Position numbers and translations under genes: made by a program
From: Moraxellaceae bacterium
GTDB lineage: Bacteria > Pseudomonadota > Gammaproteobacteria > Burkholderiales > Rhodocyclaceae
DNA: 64,000 bases
Reading direction: 5' to 3'
Assembly: GCA_031119205.1 (NCBI GenBank)
Contig: JAVHYF010000019.1
Location: forward strand, 1-64,000
Shown: positions 14,101-21,954 of the stretch, in pieces
How the letters are laid out: each line of letters opens with the position of its first letter
Position numbering within the stretch: the stretch's first letter is position 1
Notes under the pieces: model-generated
Seen by the model: only the letters and a program-made list of their open reading frames with translations
What the model was told of the DNA's origin: nothing
Databases searched by the model: none

Positions 14101-14379
14101 GCGCCCGGGCGGGCTGCCGGTATCGTCACGTGCAGGCAAAGACCCGGCTCAGCGAAAAGCGTCTTCATCACCATCGAAGACGAAACCGGCGTCATCAACG
14201 TGATCGTCCATCCCTGGCTGATGGAAAAACAGCACCGCGAAGTCATCGGCGCCAACTTGTTGGGCGTCTACGGCCAGCTGCAATCCGCCAACAACGTCGT
14301 GATGCTGGTTGCAAAGCGCCTGGTCGACCTGACGCCATGGCTGGGAAGTCTGAACACGGTCAGCCGGGATTTCCATTGA
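11179..14379 (+). CDS. dnaE2: Error-prone DNA polymerase III alpha subunit DnaE2 (ImuC)
   Basis: A C-family polymerase of 1066 aa that carries out mutagenic bypass synthesis after SOS induction. The frame is open upstream, but GTG 11179 overlaps the imuB stop and starts STLPDYAELHCLSNFSFLRG, the family N-terminus. The PHP domain covers about residues 5-230. The polymerase palm has PDIDVDFEHERR near residue 410 carrying the catalytic aspartates. Helix-hairpin-helix and OB regions follow in the C-terminal third. It is shorter than replicative DnaE1 (about 1160 aa), as expected of DnaE2. A small hairpin (14415-14431) follows the stop, but no strong terminator is visible. Confidence 0.95.
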   Translation: MSTLPDYAELHCLSNFSFLRGASQPGELVLQARQLRYQALAITDECSVAGVVQAWQMLKDIRQEEEALTRKAAEEGAEPPVFPPAPKLIVGSEFTLDCGLKLVLLAQNREGYGNLSALISLARRRSEKGEYSLRRGDLSTIVPRGAVPDCLALWIPDEDCSREDARWLAERFPPEGSGLPRLWIAVELLCGPDDAAKLQALQRLGEDTGIPLVASGDAHMHVRSRRPLQDTLTAIRLHTTVFEAGHALFPNGERHLRTRLRLSRLYPPDLLAQSTRIAERCNFDLGTLGYEYPEEIVPHGHSPESYLRQEIAAGLQRRYPDGKPDRRKTGVDVDKEIEKELALILEKKYEAFFLTVYDLVQFARREGILCQGRGSAANSVVCYALGITEVDPTRAYLLFERFLSKDRDEPPDIDVDFEHERREEVIQYIYRKYGRDRAALAATVIRYRKKSALRDVGLALGFGEAEISALSRSMAWWDRREQLPERLAGIGLDPDSPRVRKWIALADSLRMFPRHLSQHVGGFVISSGPLARLVPIENATMPERTVIQWDKDDLESLGLLKVDVLALGMLTVIRRALDWVSVRRGERWTMDRIPPKDTATFDMICKADTVGVFQIESRAQMSMLPRLKPRAYYDLVVQVAIVRPGPIQGGMVHPFLKGHAEKKMVQEIAPDIDEVLRRTWGVPIFQEQVMKLAVVAAGFTSDEADQLRRAMASWKRHGHLEKFKDKLRSGMRAREISEHFIEALCRQIEGFGEYGFPESHAASFALLAYVSSWIKCHEPEAFLCALLNSQPMGFYQPAQLVQDARRHGVHIDPVDVCHSDLGSRPVMRGKLRPAVRMGLREISGFSQDAAERIVIARGTRAFSSTEDLAVRAGLEAADMQRLAAADALRSLSGHRRQAAWQVSGLQLQGDLFDAMTAAPEPAVVLPAPSEAQNISADYRSLGLTLGRHPLALLRQKLTARRFRPNAEVLREPDKAPGRAAGIVTCRQRPGSAKSVFITIEDETGVINVIVHPWLMEKQHREVIGANLLGVYGQLQSANNVVMLVAKRLVDLTPWLGSLNTVSRDFH

Positions 14380-14517
14380 GTCCATTCCGGGCAGTGCATT
14401 GCCACGGCTGGCCCCAGCACCAAGCGTGCTGTTCCAGCAGCCATTGCCACCAGCGCCTTAAAGCGTCTGCGGCGGTTCGCATAATCTTTATTATGTAAAC
14501 TTACGCACACATAAAAA

Positions 14518-14949
14518 TCAGGCCGCAGCCACCTTCACCGACTTGCCCTCCACAGCCACAACCTTCACGCGACTACTGCCACGAAGCTCAGCATCCGATA
14601 TGCACTCCCAGACTTCCGATCCAAGGATCGGCCGCTGGAAACGAACCTGGCTCTTGCGGAACGGGCCAACGTCACTGATCAGCAAACCGACTTCACCCAC
14701 GACATTCCCCGCGGTGCCCACGGACAGATCATCCGGGCGGCGTCGGAACACCTTGATCCACGCAACAACCAGCGCCGCCGACAGCAATGCCCACACCAGG
14801 ATCTGCGCCACATTGCCCAGCGGCACGGCAAGCAACACCACGCCAGTAACCAGCGCAGCGATACCCAACCAGACCAGGAAGAAAGCCGGGATCGCCAGTT
14901 CGGCCACGATAAGCACGAAACCCGCCGCGATCCAGTGCCACCAGAGCAT
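14518..14949 (-). CDS. NfeD-like short membrane protein
   Basis: A 143-aa protein with two or three N-terminal membrane segments (about residues 4-24, 28-48 and 50-65) and a C-terminal soluble domain of about 70 residues, the arrangement of short NfeD proteins (membrane anchor plus OB fold). Short NfeD proteins usually pair with stomatin/SPFH proteins, but no SPFH gene is adjacent here. It lies 12 bases downstream of a bactofilin gene on the same strand and may be cotranscribed with it. The start MLWWHWIAAGFVLIV is typical. Precise function is unknown. Confidence 0.75.
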   Translation of the reverse strand: MLWWHWIAAGFVLIVAELAIPAFFLVWLGIAALVTGVVLLAVPLGNVAQILVWALLSAALVVAWIKVFRRRPDDLSVGTAGNVVGEVGLLISDVGPFRKSQVRFQRPILGSEVWECISDAELRGSSRVKVVAVEGKSVKVAAA

Positions 14950-14961
14950 GCTGCGTTCCGC

Positions 14962-15378
14962 TCAGCCGTTGGCGGCCGAGCTGGCCAGCTCGACAACATT
15001 CGACGTGCTGCTGGCTTCACCGATCAGCACCAGGCGGCCCTCAACGGTTGCGCCTGCATCCATCTGCAACTGCCGGTAGCTGATGTTGCCGCTGACCCGC
15101 GCATTGGGTTGCAGCTCAAGGAAATGGTCGACTTCCACGTCACCGACGATCACGCCATTGATGACTGCGTCGTATGCCTTGACGTTGCCGTGGATCGCGC
15201 CTTGCTCGCTCAGCACCAGCAGGCTCTTGCTGCCTTCCTTGCACTGGACGCTACCGCGCACCTTGCCATCCACGCGCAGGCCGTCCGAGAAATGGATGTC
15301 ACCCACGACCTCCATGTTGTCCGCCACCAGGCTGGATAGCTTGGTGACTTCGATGGATTGCTTCTTCTTGCCGAACAT
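14962..15378 (-). CDS. Bactofilin-family polymer-forming cytoskeletal protein
   Basis: A 138-aa protein with a short N-terminal tail (MFGKKKQSIEVTKLSSLV) and a right-handed beta-helix bactofilin core. Repeating hydrophobic turns such as VVGDIHFSDGLRVDGKVRG, GAIHGNVKAYDAVINGVIVG and LVLIGEASS can be seen. Bactofilins polymerise without nucleotide and scaffold cell-wall enzymes at particular sites. The M23 endopeptidase two genes upstream on the same strand matches the widely noted bactofilin/M23 pairing, and the shared operon suggests that the peptidase is its client. Identification is by family pattern. Confidence 0.88.
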   Translation of the reverse strand: MFGKKKQSIEVTKLSSLVADNMEVVGDIHFSDGLRVDGKVRGSVQCKEGSKSLLVLSEQGAIHGNVKAYDAVINGVIVGDVEVDHFLELQPNARVSGNISYRQLQMDAGATVEGRLVLIGEASSTSNVVELASSAANG

Positions 15379-15401
15379 TCCTCTTCCTCGTGAATCAGCC
15401 G

Positions 15402-15752
15402 TCAGTTCTTCTGCTGGCTGCGCATGAATGCAACTTCATCCTGCAGGCGTTTGACCTGCAACGAAAGATCGCTGATCTGCTTTTCCAGTGCGGCGCGCGT
15501 TGCGGCCTCGTGACGATCGTCCAACTCGGCACGCTCAACCGCTTGCTTCAGGTTCGCATTCTCCTGATTGAGCTGGATTGAAAGCCTGGCCAGATCTTCA
15601 GCCAGTGGTTCGGGCTGTTGACGCATATAGGCATAGGCGCTGATGGAAGCAAACGCCAGCACGATGCCGACCCACAGCCCATACCGACGCTGCGACAGGC
15701 CAAGGCGGCAGTCCGCGTTGGCCAGCAGCCGCGTGGTTTTCCGCCTAGCCAT
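15402..15752 (-). CDS. Small membrane protein with C-terminal coiled coil
   Basis: A 116-aa protein from ATG 15752, which has a purine-rich GAAGGGG ahead of it; a GTG at 15767 is an alternative. A basic N-terminus precedes one membrane segment (YGLWVGIVLAFASISAYAYM, about residues 24-43) and then a heptad-like helical stretch rich in Leu, Glu and Gln to the C-terminus. The arrangement suggests inner-membrane anchoring with a periplasmic or cytoplasmic coiled coil. It lies between the M23 peptidase (8-base overlap) and bactofilin and probably helps connect them; that role is inferred from position only. I do not recognise a named family with certainty. Confidence 0.7.
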   Translation of the reverse strand: MARRKTTRLLANADCRLGLSQRRYGLWVGIVLAFASISAYAYMRQQPEPLAEDLARLSIQLNQENANLKQAVERAELDDRHEAATRAALEKQISDLSLQVKRLQDEVAFMRSQQKN

Positions 15753-16692
15753 TGCGCGCCCCTTCACCGAGGCTCAGGTAGTGCCGGGGATCAACGAAAT
15801 TGCCTTCATGCAGCACTTCGAAATGCAGGTGCGGGCCGGTGGAACGACCAGTGGAGCCTACAAAGGCCACAACCTGACCGGGCGTCACAACATCGCCCGT
15901 GCGCACATTCAGGCGCGACGCATGGGCGTAACGCGTCACGAGGCCGGAACCATGTTCCAGCTCCACCATGTAGCCCATGTCTGAACGGAAGCCTGCGAAT
16001 GCCACGCGTCCGCCCCCTGCAGCACGGATCGGCGTGCCCGAGGCGGCACTGAAATCGAGTCCGCTATGGAACGCCAGGGCGCCAGTAAACGGGTCACTGC
16101 GATTGCCGAACGGCGAACCGAGATCCACTTCGGGAATCGGAGCCCGGCTGGGAAACTTCATGTAGGCAACGCTGCGGGTCGCGGCCGCTTGCTGGATGTG
16201 AGAGAAAGCGTCCATCAGGCAATCCATATGCAGCGCCATACGACGCATGTCCGCACTGAGCGTCGGCTGCCCGGCAGCGGGATCTTCGCAAAGACGTGGC
16301 GCCAGCGCAGGACCGCCCGCATTGGCTGCGGCCTGTTCGCGTCCGGCCACTGGACGGATCGGCGCAACGGCAGCCTTCTGGCCGAACAACTCCAGCGCGT
16401 TGATCTTGCGGCCCAGCACGGAGGCTTCCTGCTCAAGGCGGACCAGCTTGCCGGCCAGTTCGCCCATGCGCTCCACGGCATAGCGCCCCTCGGCGGTATC
16501 ACGGGCGTTCAGCGACGCAGCCTGAACCAGGGCACTGTCAGTGAAGTACTTGCCCAGCGTTACGCCGGCCACGAAGGCGATTGCTGCAGCCAGCGCCGAG
16601 CTGGCCAGAATCGTGAGGGTGATACGACGCACGCTCCAGAGCCGGACACCGGTCTGGGCAATGGATCGGCTCGACAGCAAAGCGAATGCCAT
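15745..16692 (-). CDS. M23 (LytM-type) peptidoglycan endopeptidase, membrane anchored
   Basis: A 315-aa protein starting at ATG 16692, which has a strong GGAGAG ribosome site; the open frame runs further upstream but without family character. One membrane segment is at about residues 22-45. A helical region follows, and the C-terminal third is an M23 peptidase. Zinc ligands are visible in HSGLDFSA (H-x3-D) and HLHFEV (H-x-H), so it should be catalytically active. The product probably cleaves peptide cross-links in the periplasm. Gene order M23, coiled-coil protein, bactofilin, NfeD-like suggests a cell-shape module. Confidence 0.88.
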   Translation of the reverse strand: MAFALLSSRSIAQTGVRLWSVRRITLTILASSALAAAIAFVAGVTLGKYFTDSALVQAASLNARDTAEGRYAVERMGELAGKLVRLEQEASVLGRKINALELFGQKAAVAPIRPVAGREQAAANAGGPALAPRLCEDPAAGQPTLSADMRRMALHMDCLMDAFSHIQQAAATRSVAYMKFPSRAPIPEVDLGSPFGNRSDPFTGALAFHSGLDFSAASGTPIRAAGGGRVAFAGFRSDMGYMVELEHGSGLVTRYAHASRLNVRTGDVVTPGQVVAFVGSTGRSTGPHLHFEVLHEGNFVDPRHYLSLGEGARNG

Positions 16693-16808
16693 CGCTCTCC
16701 TCCCTGGTTGGGCGCGCTTGCAATTGCGTGCGCTGTGTCGGTAGCGGTAATCGTGACGGATTACCCAGAATCTGCCCGATGGTAGCACCTCTTGCATGCA
16801 AGACGACA

Positions 16809-16843
16809 AGCCCCCCGCTCCGCATACTGACGGACGGGGGGCT
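16809..16843 (-). terminator. Hairpin downstream of ppsA
   Basis: AGCCCCCCG and CGGGGGGCT form a perfect 9-bp stem around a 17-base loop, 49 bases beyond the ppsA stop. Only a weak T-rich tail follows on the minus strand (TGTCGTCTTG). Confidence 0.55.
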
Positions 16844-16891
16844 AGATCAAAAGTGCTACAGAAAGTGGCAGGACGCCCGGTTCGAGATCAC

Positions 16892-19261
16892 TCAACGCCT
16901 GGCGTGCGCTGCGAGTTGCAACCAGGTATTGACGACCGTATCCGGGTTCAGCGAGATGGTCTGGATGCCTTCATCCATCAGCCATTCGGCGAAGTCAGCA
17001 TGGTCCGAGGGGCCCTGCCCGCAGATACCCACGTACTTGTCCAGACGGTTGGCCGTGCGAATGGCCAGGGACAGCAGCTGCTTGACCGCCGGGTCCCGTT
17101 CGTCGAAAGCATGCGCCACCAGCCCGGAATCCCGATCGAGGCCGAGCGTGAGCTGGGTCAGGTCGTTGGAGCCAATCGAGAAGCCGTCGAAATACTCCAG
17201 GAACTGTTCGGCCAGCAATGCGTTGGAGGGGATCTCGCACATCATGATGAGCTTGAGATCGTCCTGACCGCGCTTCAGGTCGTGCGCGTCGAGCAGATCG
17301 ACGACCTCCTTCGCCTCCTGCAGGTTGCGCACGAAGGGCACCATCAGCTGCACGTTGCGCAGGCCCATGTCGTTGCGTACGCGGCGCATCGCGATGCATT
17401 CCAGCTCGAAGCAGTCGCGGAAACTGTGGGCGACATAACGGGACGCTCCGCGAAAGCCCAGCATCGGGTTCTCTTCCTCGGGCTCGTAGATGTCGCCGCC
17501 CAGGAGCTTGCGGTACTCGTTGGACTTGAAGTCGGACAGTCGCACGATGACCGGCTGCGGCCAGAACGCGGCCGCGATCGTCGCCACTCCTTCTGACAAG
17601 CGTTCGATGAAGAACTGGCGCGGCGTCGCGTAGCCGCGCGCGCGCCTGGTGATTTCCTCGCGCAGGCTAGCCGGGACACTATCGGCATCCAGCACCGCCT
17701 TGGGGTGGATGCCGATCATGTTGTTGATGACGAACTCCAGGCGAGCCAGGCCCACTCCACCGTTCGGAATCTGGGCGAACTCGAAGGCCAGCTCCGGGTT
17801 GCCGACGTTCATCATGATCTTGACCGGGATCTCGGGCAGGTTGCCCATGTCGGTCGTCGTCACCTCGTATTCGAGGCGTCCCCTGTATACATAGCCGGTG
17901 TCCCCTTCCGCACAGGACACGGTGACCGATTCGCCCTCGGTCAACACATCGGTAGCGTCGCCACAACCGACGATGGCCGGAATACCCAGCTCGCGCGCAA
18001 TGATCGCCGCGTGGCAGGTACGGCCGCCACGATTGGTCACGATGGCGGAAGCGCGCTTCATCACCGGCTCCCAGTTCGGGTCGGTCATGTCGGTGACCAG
18101 TACGTCACCTTCCTGCACGCGGTTCATCTCGGACGCATCCTCAATGATGCGCACCGGCCCTGCCCCGATCTTCTGTCCGATGGCCCGGCCAGACACCAGC
18201 ACGCGTCCATGGTGCTTGATGCGGTACTTTTCCTGTACGCCGGGCGCCTGCCGCGACTTCACCGTCTCCGGTCGCGCCTGCAGGATATAGATCTTTCCGT
18301 CCTGCCCGTCCTTGCCCCACTCGATATCCATCGGCCGCCCGTAGTGACGCTCGATGATCATCGCGTAGCGCGCCAGTTCCAGCACTTCTGGCTCACTCAG
18401 CGCGAAACGGATCCGATCCGCCTCCGGCACATCCACCGTGCGGACCGATTTGCCAGCCTCCTTCTTGTCCGCAAACACCATCTTGATGAGCTTGGAGCCC
18501 AAGCTGCGACGGATCAGTGGGCGGAAGCCGGCTTCCAGCATCGGCTTGTGAACATAGAACTCGTCCGGATTCACTGCGCCCTGCACCACCGTTTCGCCCA
18601 GCCCCCACGAGGCGGTGACGAACACCACCTTGTCGAAGCCGGATTCGGTATCGATGGTGAACATCACGCCCGAGCTGCCGAGGTCCGAACGCACCATGCG
18701 CTGCACGCCCGCCGACAAGGCGACGTCAGCGTGGGCGAATCCTTTGTGCACGCGGTAGGCAATCGCGCGGTCGTTGTACAGCGAGGCAAACACCTCCTTC
18801 ATGGCATGGAGGATGTTTTCGTACCCCTGGATATTGAGGAAGGTTTCCTGCTGGCCGGCGAACGATGCGTCCGGCAGGTCTTCGGCCGTTGCGGACGAGC
18901 GCACGGCGTAACTCCCCTCCCCGGCCGCACTCAAGGTGTCGTAGAACTTGCGGATGTCTGCTTCAAGCTGCGGGGGAAGTGGCGTCTGGATGATCCAGCC
19001 GCGGATCTCCTTGCCGACCCGCACCAGCTCTTCAACATCATCGACATTCAGCTTGTCGAGTGCGGCCTGGATGCGGCCTGACAGGCCCTCGTGCGCCAGG
19101 AAGTCGCGGTAGGCATCTGCCGTTGTCGCAAAACCACCGGGGACGCGGACGCCGGCATCGGCCAGCTGACTGATCATCTCGCCCAGCGAGGCGTTTTTGC
19201 CGCCTACAGCCTCGACGTCGGTCATCCGCAATTCAGTGAAGGGAATTACATAAGCAGACAT
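16892..19261 (-). CDS. ppsA: Phosphoenolpyruvate synthase
   Basis: A 789-aa cytoplasmic enzyme (pyruvate + ATP + water to PEP + AMP + phosphate) for gluconeogenesis from C3 acids. The N-terminal ATP-grasp/PPDK-type domain (about 1-340) begins [21 protein letters not shown]. The swivelling phosphohistidine domain has [14 protein letters not shown] with active H417, and the C-terminal PEP/pyruvate TIM barrel has [10 protein letters not shown] with the catalytic Cys near residue 747. All match E. coli PpsA (792 aa). The regulatory protein PpsR is divergently encoded next door, as is common in proteobacteria. Confidence 0.97.
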   Translation of the reverse strand: MSAYVIPFTELRMTDVEAVGGKNASLGEMISQLADAGVRVPGGFATTADAYRDFLAHEGLSGRIQAALDKLNVDDVEELVRVGKEIRGWIIQTPLPPQLEADIRKFYDTLSAAGEGSYAVRSSATAEDLPDASFAGQQETFLNIQGYENILHAMKEVFASLYNDRAIAYRVHKGFAHADVALSAGVQRMVRSDLGSSGVMFTIDTESGFDKVVFVTASWGLGETVVQGAVNPDEFYVHKPMLEAGFRPLIRRSLGSKLIKMVFADKKEAGKSVRTVDVPEADRIRFALSEPEVLELARYAMIIERHYGRPMDIEWGKDGQDGKIYILQARPETVKSRQAPGVQEKYRIKHHGRVLVSGRAIGQKIGAGPVRIIEDASEMNRVQEGDVLVTDMTDPNWEPVMKRASAIVTNRGGRTCHAAIIARELGIPAIVGCGDATDVLTEGESVTVSCAEGDTGYVYRGRLEYEVTTTDMGNLPEIPVKIMMNVGNPELAFEFAQIPNGGVGLARLEFVINNMIGIHPKAVLDADSVPASLREEITRRARGYATPRQFFIERLSEGVATIAAAFWPQPVIVRLSDFKSNEYRKLLGGDIYEPEEENPMLGFRGASRYVAHSFRDCFELECIAMRRVRNDMGLRNVQLMVPFVRNLQEAKEVVDLLDAHDLKRGQDDLKLIMMCEIPSNALLAEQFLEYFDGFSIGSNDLTQLTLGLDRDSGLVAHAFDERDPAVKQLLSLAIRTANRLDKYVGICGQGPSDHADFAEWLMDEGIQTISLNPDTVVNTWLQLAAHARR

Positions 19262-19397
19262 CGGCGAGCCCTCTCAAGATTGTCAAATACCACCTGGTGG
19301 CGCATTCTAGAGACCGCAATTGCTGCACTGCATAAGAGCATACCCGATCGGGAATCTCCACAACCGCAAGCACTTTGTGCAAAAGGGAATAGTGCTT

Positions 19398-20246
19398 ATG
19401 TCGCAAAGCGGAAATCAGCCCAAGCGGCGCACGGCCTTCTTCATCTCCGACGGTACGGGGATTACTGCGGAGGCACTCGGGCACAGCCTGCTGGCGCAGT
19501 TTCCCGACTGCTCATTCAAGCAAGTGCGCGTCCCGTTCGTGGACTCAGTGGACCGTGCGCTGGATTGCGTGCAGAAGATCCGTGACGCGGCGCAACGCGA
19601 TGGCTGCCGGCCCATCGTGTTCAGTACGCTGGTGCAACCTGACATCGTCGGCGCGCTACGATCAGCCGACGGTCAGGCGACCTTCCTGGATCTGTTCGAG
19701 AAGTTCATCGGCCCGCTCGAAAACGAGCTCGGCGTGAAGTCTACCCACACGGTCGGTCGCTCCCACGGCATTGCCGACAGCCAGGACTACAAGGCACGCA
19801 TCGAGGCCATCAACTTCACTCTGGCGCACGATGACGGCATCACCGAAGAGAACCTGGAACAGGCCGAAGTGATCCTCGTCGGTGTGTCGCGTTCCGGCAA
19901 AACGCCTACCAGCCTTTACCTCGCAATGCAGTTCGGCGTGAAGGCAGCCAACTATCCGTTGATCCCGGAAGACTTCGAACGCAATCGCCTGCCGGGCGAA
20001 ATCCATCGCTATCGCGGCAAACTCTTCGGCTTGATCATCACGCCCGAGCGCCTGTCGCAGATCCGCCAGGAGCGGCGTCCCAACAGCAAGTACGCCAACC
20101 TCGATAACTGCCGGGCCGAGCTGGAGGCAGCAATGCGTCTGATGAAGCGGGAAGGCATTCCCTTCCTGGACTCGACGTCTCGTTCGATCGAGGAGCTGTC
20201 AGCGAAAATCCTGCAAGAGGTTCGTATCAGCAAGACAGGGTTCTGA
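19398..20246 (+). CDS. ppsR: PEP synthase regulatory protein (bifunctional kinase/pyrophosphorylase, DUF299)
   Basis: A 282-aa protein that inactivates PpsA by ADP-dependent threonine phosphorylation and reactivates it by phosphate-dependent dephosphorylation. ATG 19398 gives [21 protein letters not shown], with the family [12 protein letters not shown] motif. The P-loop-like GVSRSGKT lies at residues 162-169 and is the nucleotide-binding signature. The upstream frame extension has no family similarity. Divergent placement from ppsA supports the PpsA-specific (PSRP) rather than the PPDK-specific (PDRP) member. A bidirectional terminator follows. Confidence 0.95.
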   Translation: MSQSGNQPKRRTAFFISDGTGITAEALGHSLLAQFPDCSFKQVRVPFVDSVDRALDCVQKIRDAAQRDGCRPIVFSTLVQPDIVGALRSADGQATFLDLFEKFIGPLENELGVKSTHTVGRSHGIADSQDYKARIEAINFTLAHDDGITEENLEQAEVILVGVSRSGKTPTSLYLAMQFGVKAANYPLIPEDFERNRLPGEIHRYRGKLFGLIITPERLSQIRQERRPNSKYANLDNCRAELEAAMRLMKREGIPFLDSTSRSIEELSAKILQEVRISKTGF

Positions 20247-20265
20247 CCGCCGCGACCTGACAAGA

Positions 20266-20292
20266 AAAAGGCCCGCTCGATGCGGGCCTTTT
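20266..20292 (+). terminator. Bidirectional terminator between ppsR and the desaturase gene
   Basis: AAAAGGCCCGC and GCGGGCCTTTT form an 11-bp stem with a 5-base loop, with A and T tracts on either side. It can serve ppsR on the plus strand and the convergent desaturase gene on the minus strand. Confidence 0.85.
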
Positions 20293-20311
20293 CTGTTCCG
20301 TGTAAACCGGG

Positions 20312-21481
20312 TCAGGCGTAACTGCGCAGACGCAGCGAGAAATCACGCAGCGGCGCCAGGCCGCTGGCCTCGGCATTCGCGCACCAGTCCTGCAACTGCT
20401 TCACCAGTTGTTCGCGGCTGGCAGTCGAACGTGCCCACACCGCAGCCAGCTCGCTACGCATCTGGTGCAGACGCGCGAGGCCGGGACTCATATCCAACGC
20501 CTCCTGCAATTTGGCGCGCTCGCCTTGCTGCAGATCGGACTCATCCATATGCAACCAGCTGCGCAGCTTCTTGATGTCGAAGCGGTCGCCATGGGCAGTG
20601 CGCAGTCGGCCGAGTTCCTCGGCGTAGCTGCGTTTCAGCGAGCGCATGTAGCGCGTCATCACGTCGTAGCGATGCGTGATAACGGCCTGCAGCATGTCCA
20701 GATCGACCACCGGACGCGCATCGCCGAACCTGGGCAGCGGGATCGTCTTCTTTACGGTCGCCAGACCAAGCATCTCGAGGATGCGGATGTACATCCAGCC
20801 GATGTCGAACTCGTACCACTTGGCCGACAGCTTGGCCGAGGTCGCGAACGAGTGGTGGTTGTTATGCAGCTCTTCGCCACCGATCAGGATTCCCCAGGGG
20901 ACGATGTTCGTGGAGGCGTCGTTGTTCTGGAAATTGCGGTAGCCCCAGAAGTGGCCCACGCCATTGATGACGCCAGCAGCCCAGAACGGAATCCACAGCA
21001 TCTGCACCAACCAGATGAGGGCACCGGGCAGTACGCCAAACAGCACAACATCAAGAACCAGCGTCAGAACGATGCCCCACTTGGCGAACGGCGTATAGAC
21101 GCGGCGCTCGACCCAGTCGTCCGGCGTGCCGTGGCCGTAACGCTCCATGGTTTCCTTGTTGAAGGATTCCTTCACGTAGAGAAACACGCCGCCCCACAAC
21201 ACTCGATTGATACCCAGCACCTGCGGACTGTGCGGATCGTCAGCGGTTTCGCACTTCGCGTGGTGCTTGCGGTGGATGGAGGCCCATTCCTTCGTGACCA
21301 TGCCGGTGGTCAGCCATAGCCAGAGCCGGAAAAAGTGGCTAGGCAACGGATGGAGTTCGAGCGAACGATGAGCCTGATGGCGATGCAGGAAGATCGTGAC
21401 GGAGGCGATGGTGATATGCGTCAGGCCAAGTGCGACCAGGACATAACCCCACCAGGGCAGATCGATGAAACCGGCAAACAT
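20312..21481 (-). CDS. Membrane acyl-CoA/acyl-lipid delta-9-type fatty acid desaturase
   Basis: A 389-aa integral-membrane di-iron desaturase. Three histidine boxes are present: HRHQAH (about residues 33-38), HRKHH (about 72-76) and HNNHH (about 200-204). Membrane segments lie at about 10-30, 45-65, 135-160 and 165-185. The C-terminal 130 residues are soluble and helical. This arrangement matches bacterial stearoyl-CoA-type desaturases that make monounsaturated acyl chains aerobically. It is monocistronic, convergent with ppsR and divergent from the leuA leader region. Chain position specificity cannot be read from the sequence. Confidence 0.9.
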   Translation of the reverse strand: MFAGFIDLPWWGYVLVALGLTHITIASVTIFLHRHQAHRSLELHPLPSHFFRLWLWLTTGMVTKEWASIHRKHHAKCETADDPHSPQVLGINRVLWGGVFLYVKESFNKETMERYGHGTPDDWVERRVYTPFAKWGIVLTLVLDVVLFGVLPGALIWLVQMLWIPFWAAGVINGVGHFWGYRNFQNNDASTNIVPWGILIGGEELHNNHHSFATSAKLSAKWYEFDIGWMYIRILEMLGLATVKKTIPLPRFGDARPVVDLDMLQAVITHRYDVMTRYMRSLKRSYAEELGRLRTAHGDRFDIKKLRSWLHMDESDLQQGERAKLQEALDMSPGLARLHQMRSELAAVWARSTASREQLVKQLQDWCANAEASGLAPLRDFSLRLRSYA

Positions 21482-21598
21482 TGAAGCAACTTCCTTTCAG
21501 GCAGGCATGCGCAGCGGATTCTACGCGAACGCCCTTCCACGCGATATCGGGTTCCGGGCAGGAAACTTCAATGCAGGCAAAGATTTACGACTAGCGGC

Positions 21599-21628
21599 TT
21601 GACAGCATTCCGCGAAAGCGGTTAGCGT
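21599..21628 (+). promoter_or_regulatory. Possible promoter ahead of the leuA leader region
   Basis: TTGACA (21599-21604) is a perfect -35. The best -10 is TAGCGT (21623-21628, 3/6 matches) at 18-bp spacing. If used, transcription would start near 21635, at or just before the ATG of the 37-codon ORF, which would make that message leaderless. The weak -10 keeps confidence low. Confidence 0.35.
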
Positions 21629-21634
21629 CAGCCT

Positions 21635-21748
21635 ATGAGCTTCGAAATCGCGGTTCGTTCCCTCGCTGCCGCCCTCCTCTCGCTAAGCCTCCTGCTGACC
21701 GTGCGCGCCCTGCGCCCGGGTCTGCTGCTGCGCCGCAAGCGCAGCTAA
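21635..21748 (+). CDS. Leu-rich 37-aa ORF upstream of leuA (possible leader or small membrane peptide)
   Basis: The 37-codon ORF has ten or more leucines in two clusters (LAAALLSLSLLL and LRPGLLLRR) and a basic tail, RRKRS. It would form one membrane helix if translated and stable. No Shine-Dalgarno is visible, so it would rely on leaderless initiation from the promoter above. Leu runs ahead of a leucine-biosynthesis gene suggest a leader peptide, but the Leu codons are mixed CTC, CTG and CTA and not especially rare. The second mini-ORF at 21824 is the stronger leader candidate. No homologue is recognised. Confidence 0.35.
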   Translation: MSFEIAVRSLAAALLSLSLLLTVRALRPGLLLRRKRS

Positions 21749-21823
21749 ATCCAAATCCCCCTCGTTCTGTTTTCCTGAACCTTGCTCCGCAAGGTGCCAC
21801 GCTTTAGGCGTTGGAGTTTCCAC

Positions 21824-21922
21824 ATGCACGTTCCGACATACAGATTGCTTCTACGACTGCGCCGCGGGTGCCGGGCCGTGAATACGTGGCCGCTCGCCGC
21901 CCTGTCTCAGGCCACCCATTGA
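21824..21922 (+). CDS. Putative leuA leader peptide, 32 aa
   Basis: The short ORF begins MHVPTYRLLLRLRRG. It has a GGAG ribosome site 7 bases before the ATG and ends 32 bases before the leuA start. Residues 8-12 are encoded TTG CTT CTA CGA CTG, a cluster of four Leu codons of which TTG, CTT and CTA are scarce in this high-GC genome. That codon choice is what a leucine-sensing attenuator would use. I do not see a T-tailed terminator between it and leuA, so any control may be by coupling or by RNA pairing at the leuA ribosome site. This is inference from codon use and position. Confidence 0.5.
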   Translation: MHVPTYRLLLRLRRGCRAVNTWPLAALSQATH

Positions 21923-21954
21923 AGCAATCGACCTGAATCCGCCGGAGCACCAGC

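Noticed and set aside
14415-14431. CAGCAC/GTGCTG hairpin as a dnaE2 terminator
   Set aside because: Only 6 bp and no T run; too weak to list as a terminator.
19290-19300. CCACC-T-GGTGG dyad between ppsA and ppsR
   Set aside because: Short, GC-rich and expected by chance; no supporting second copy was found.
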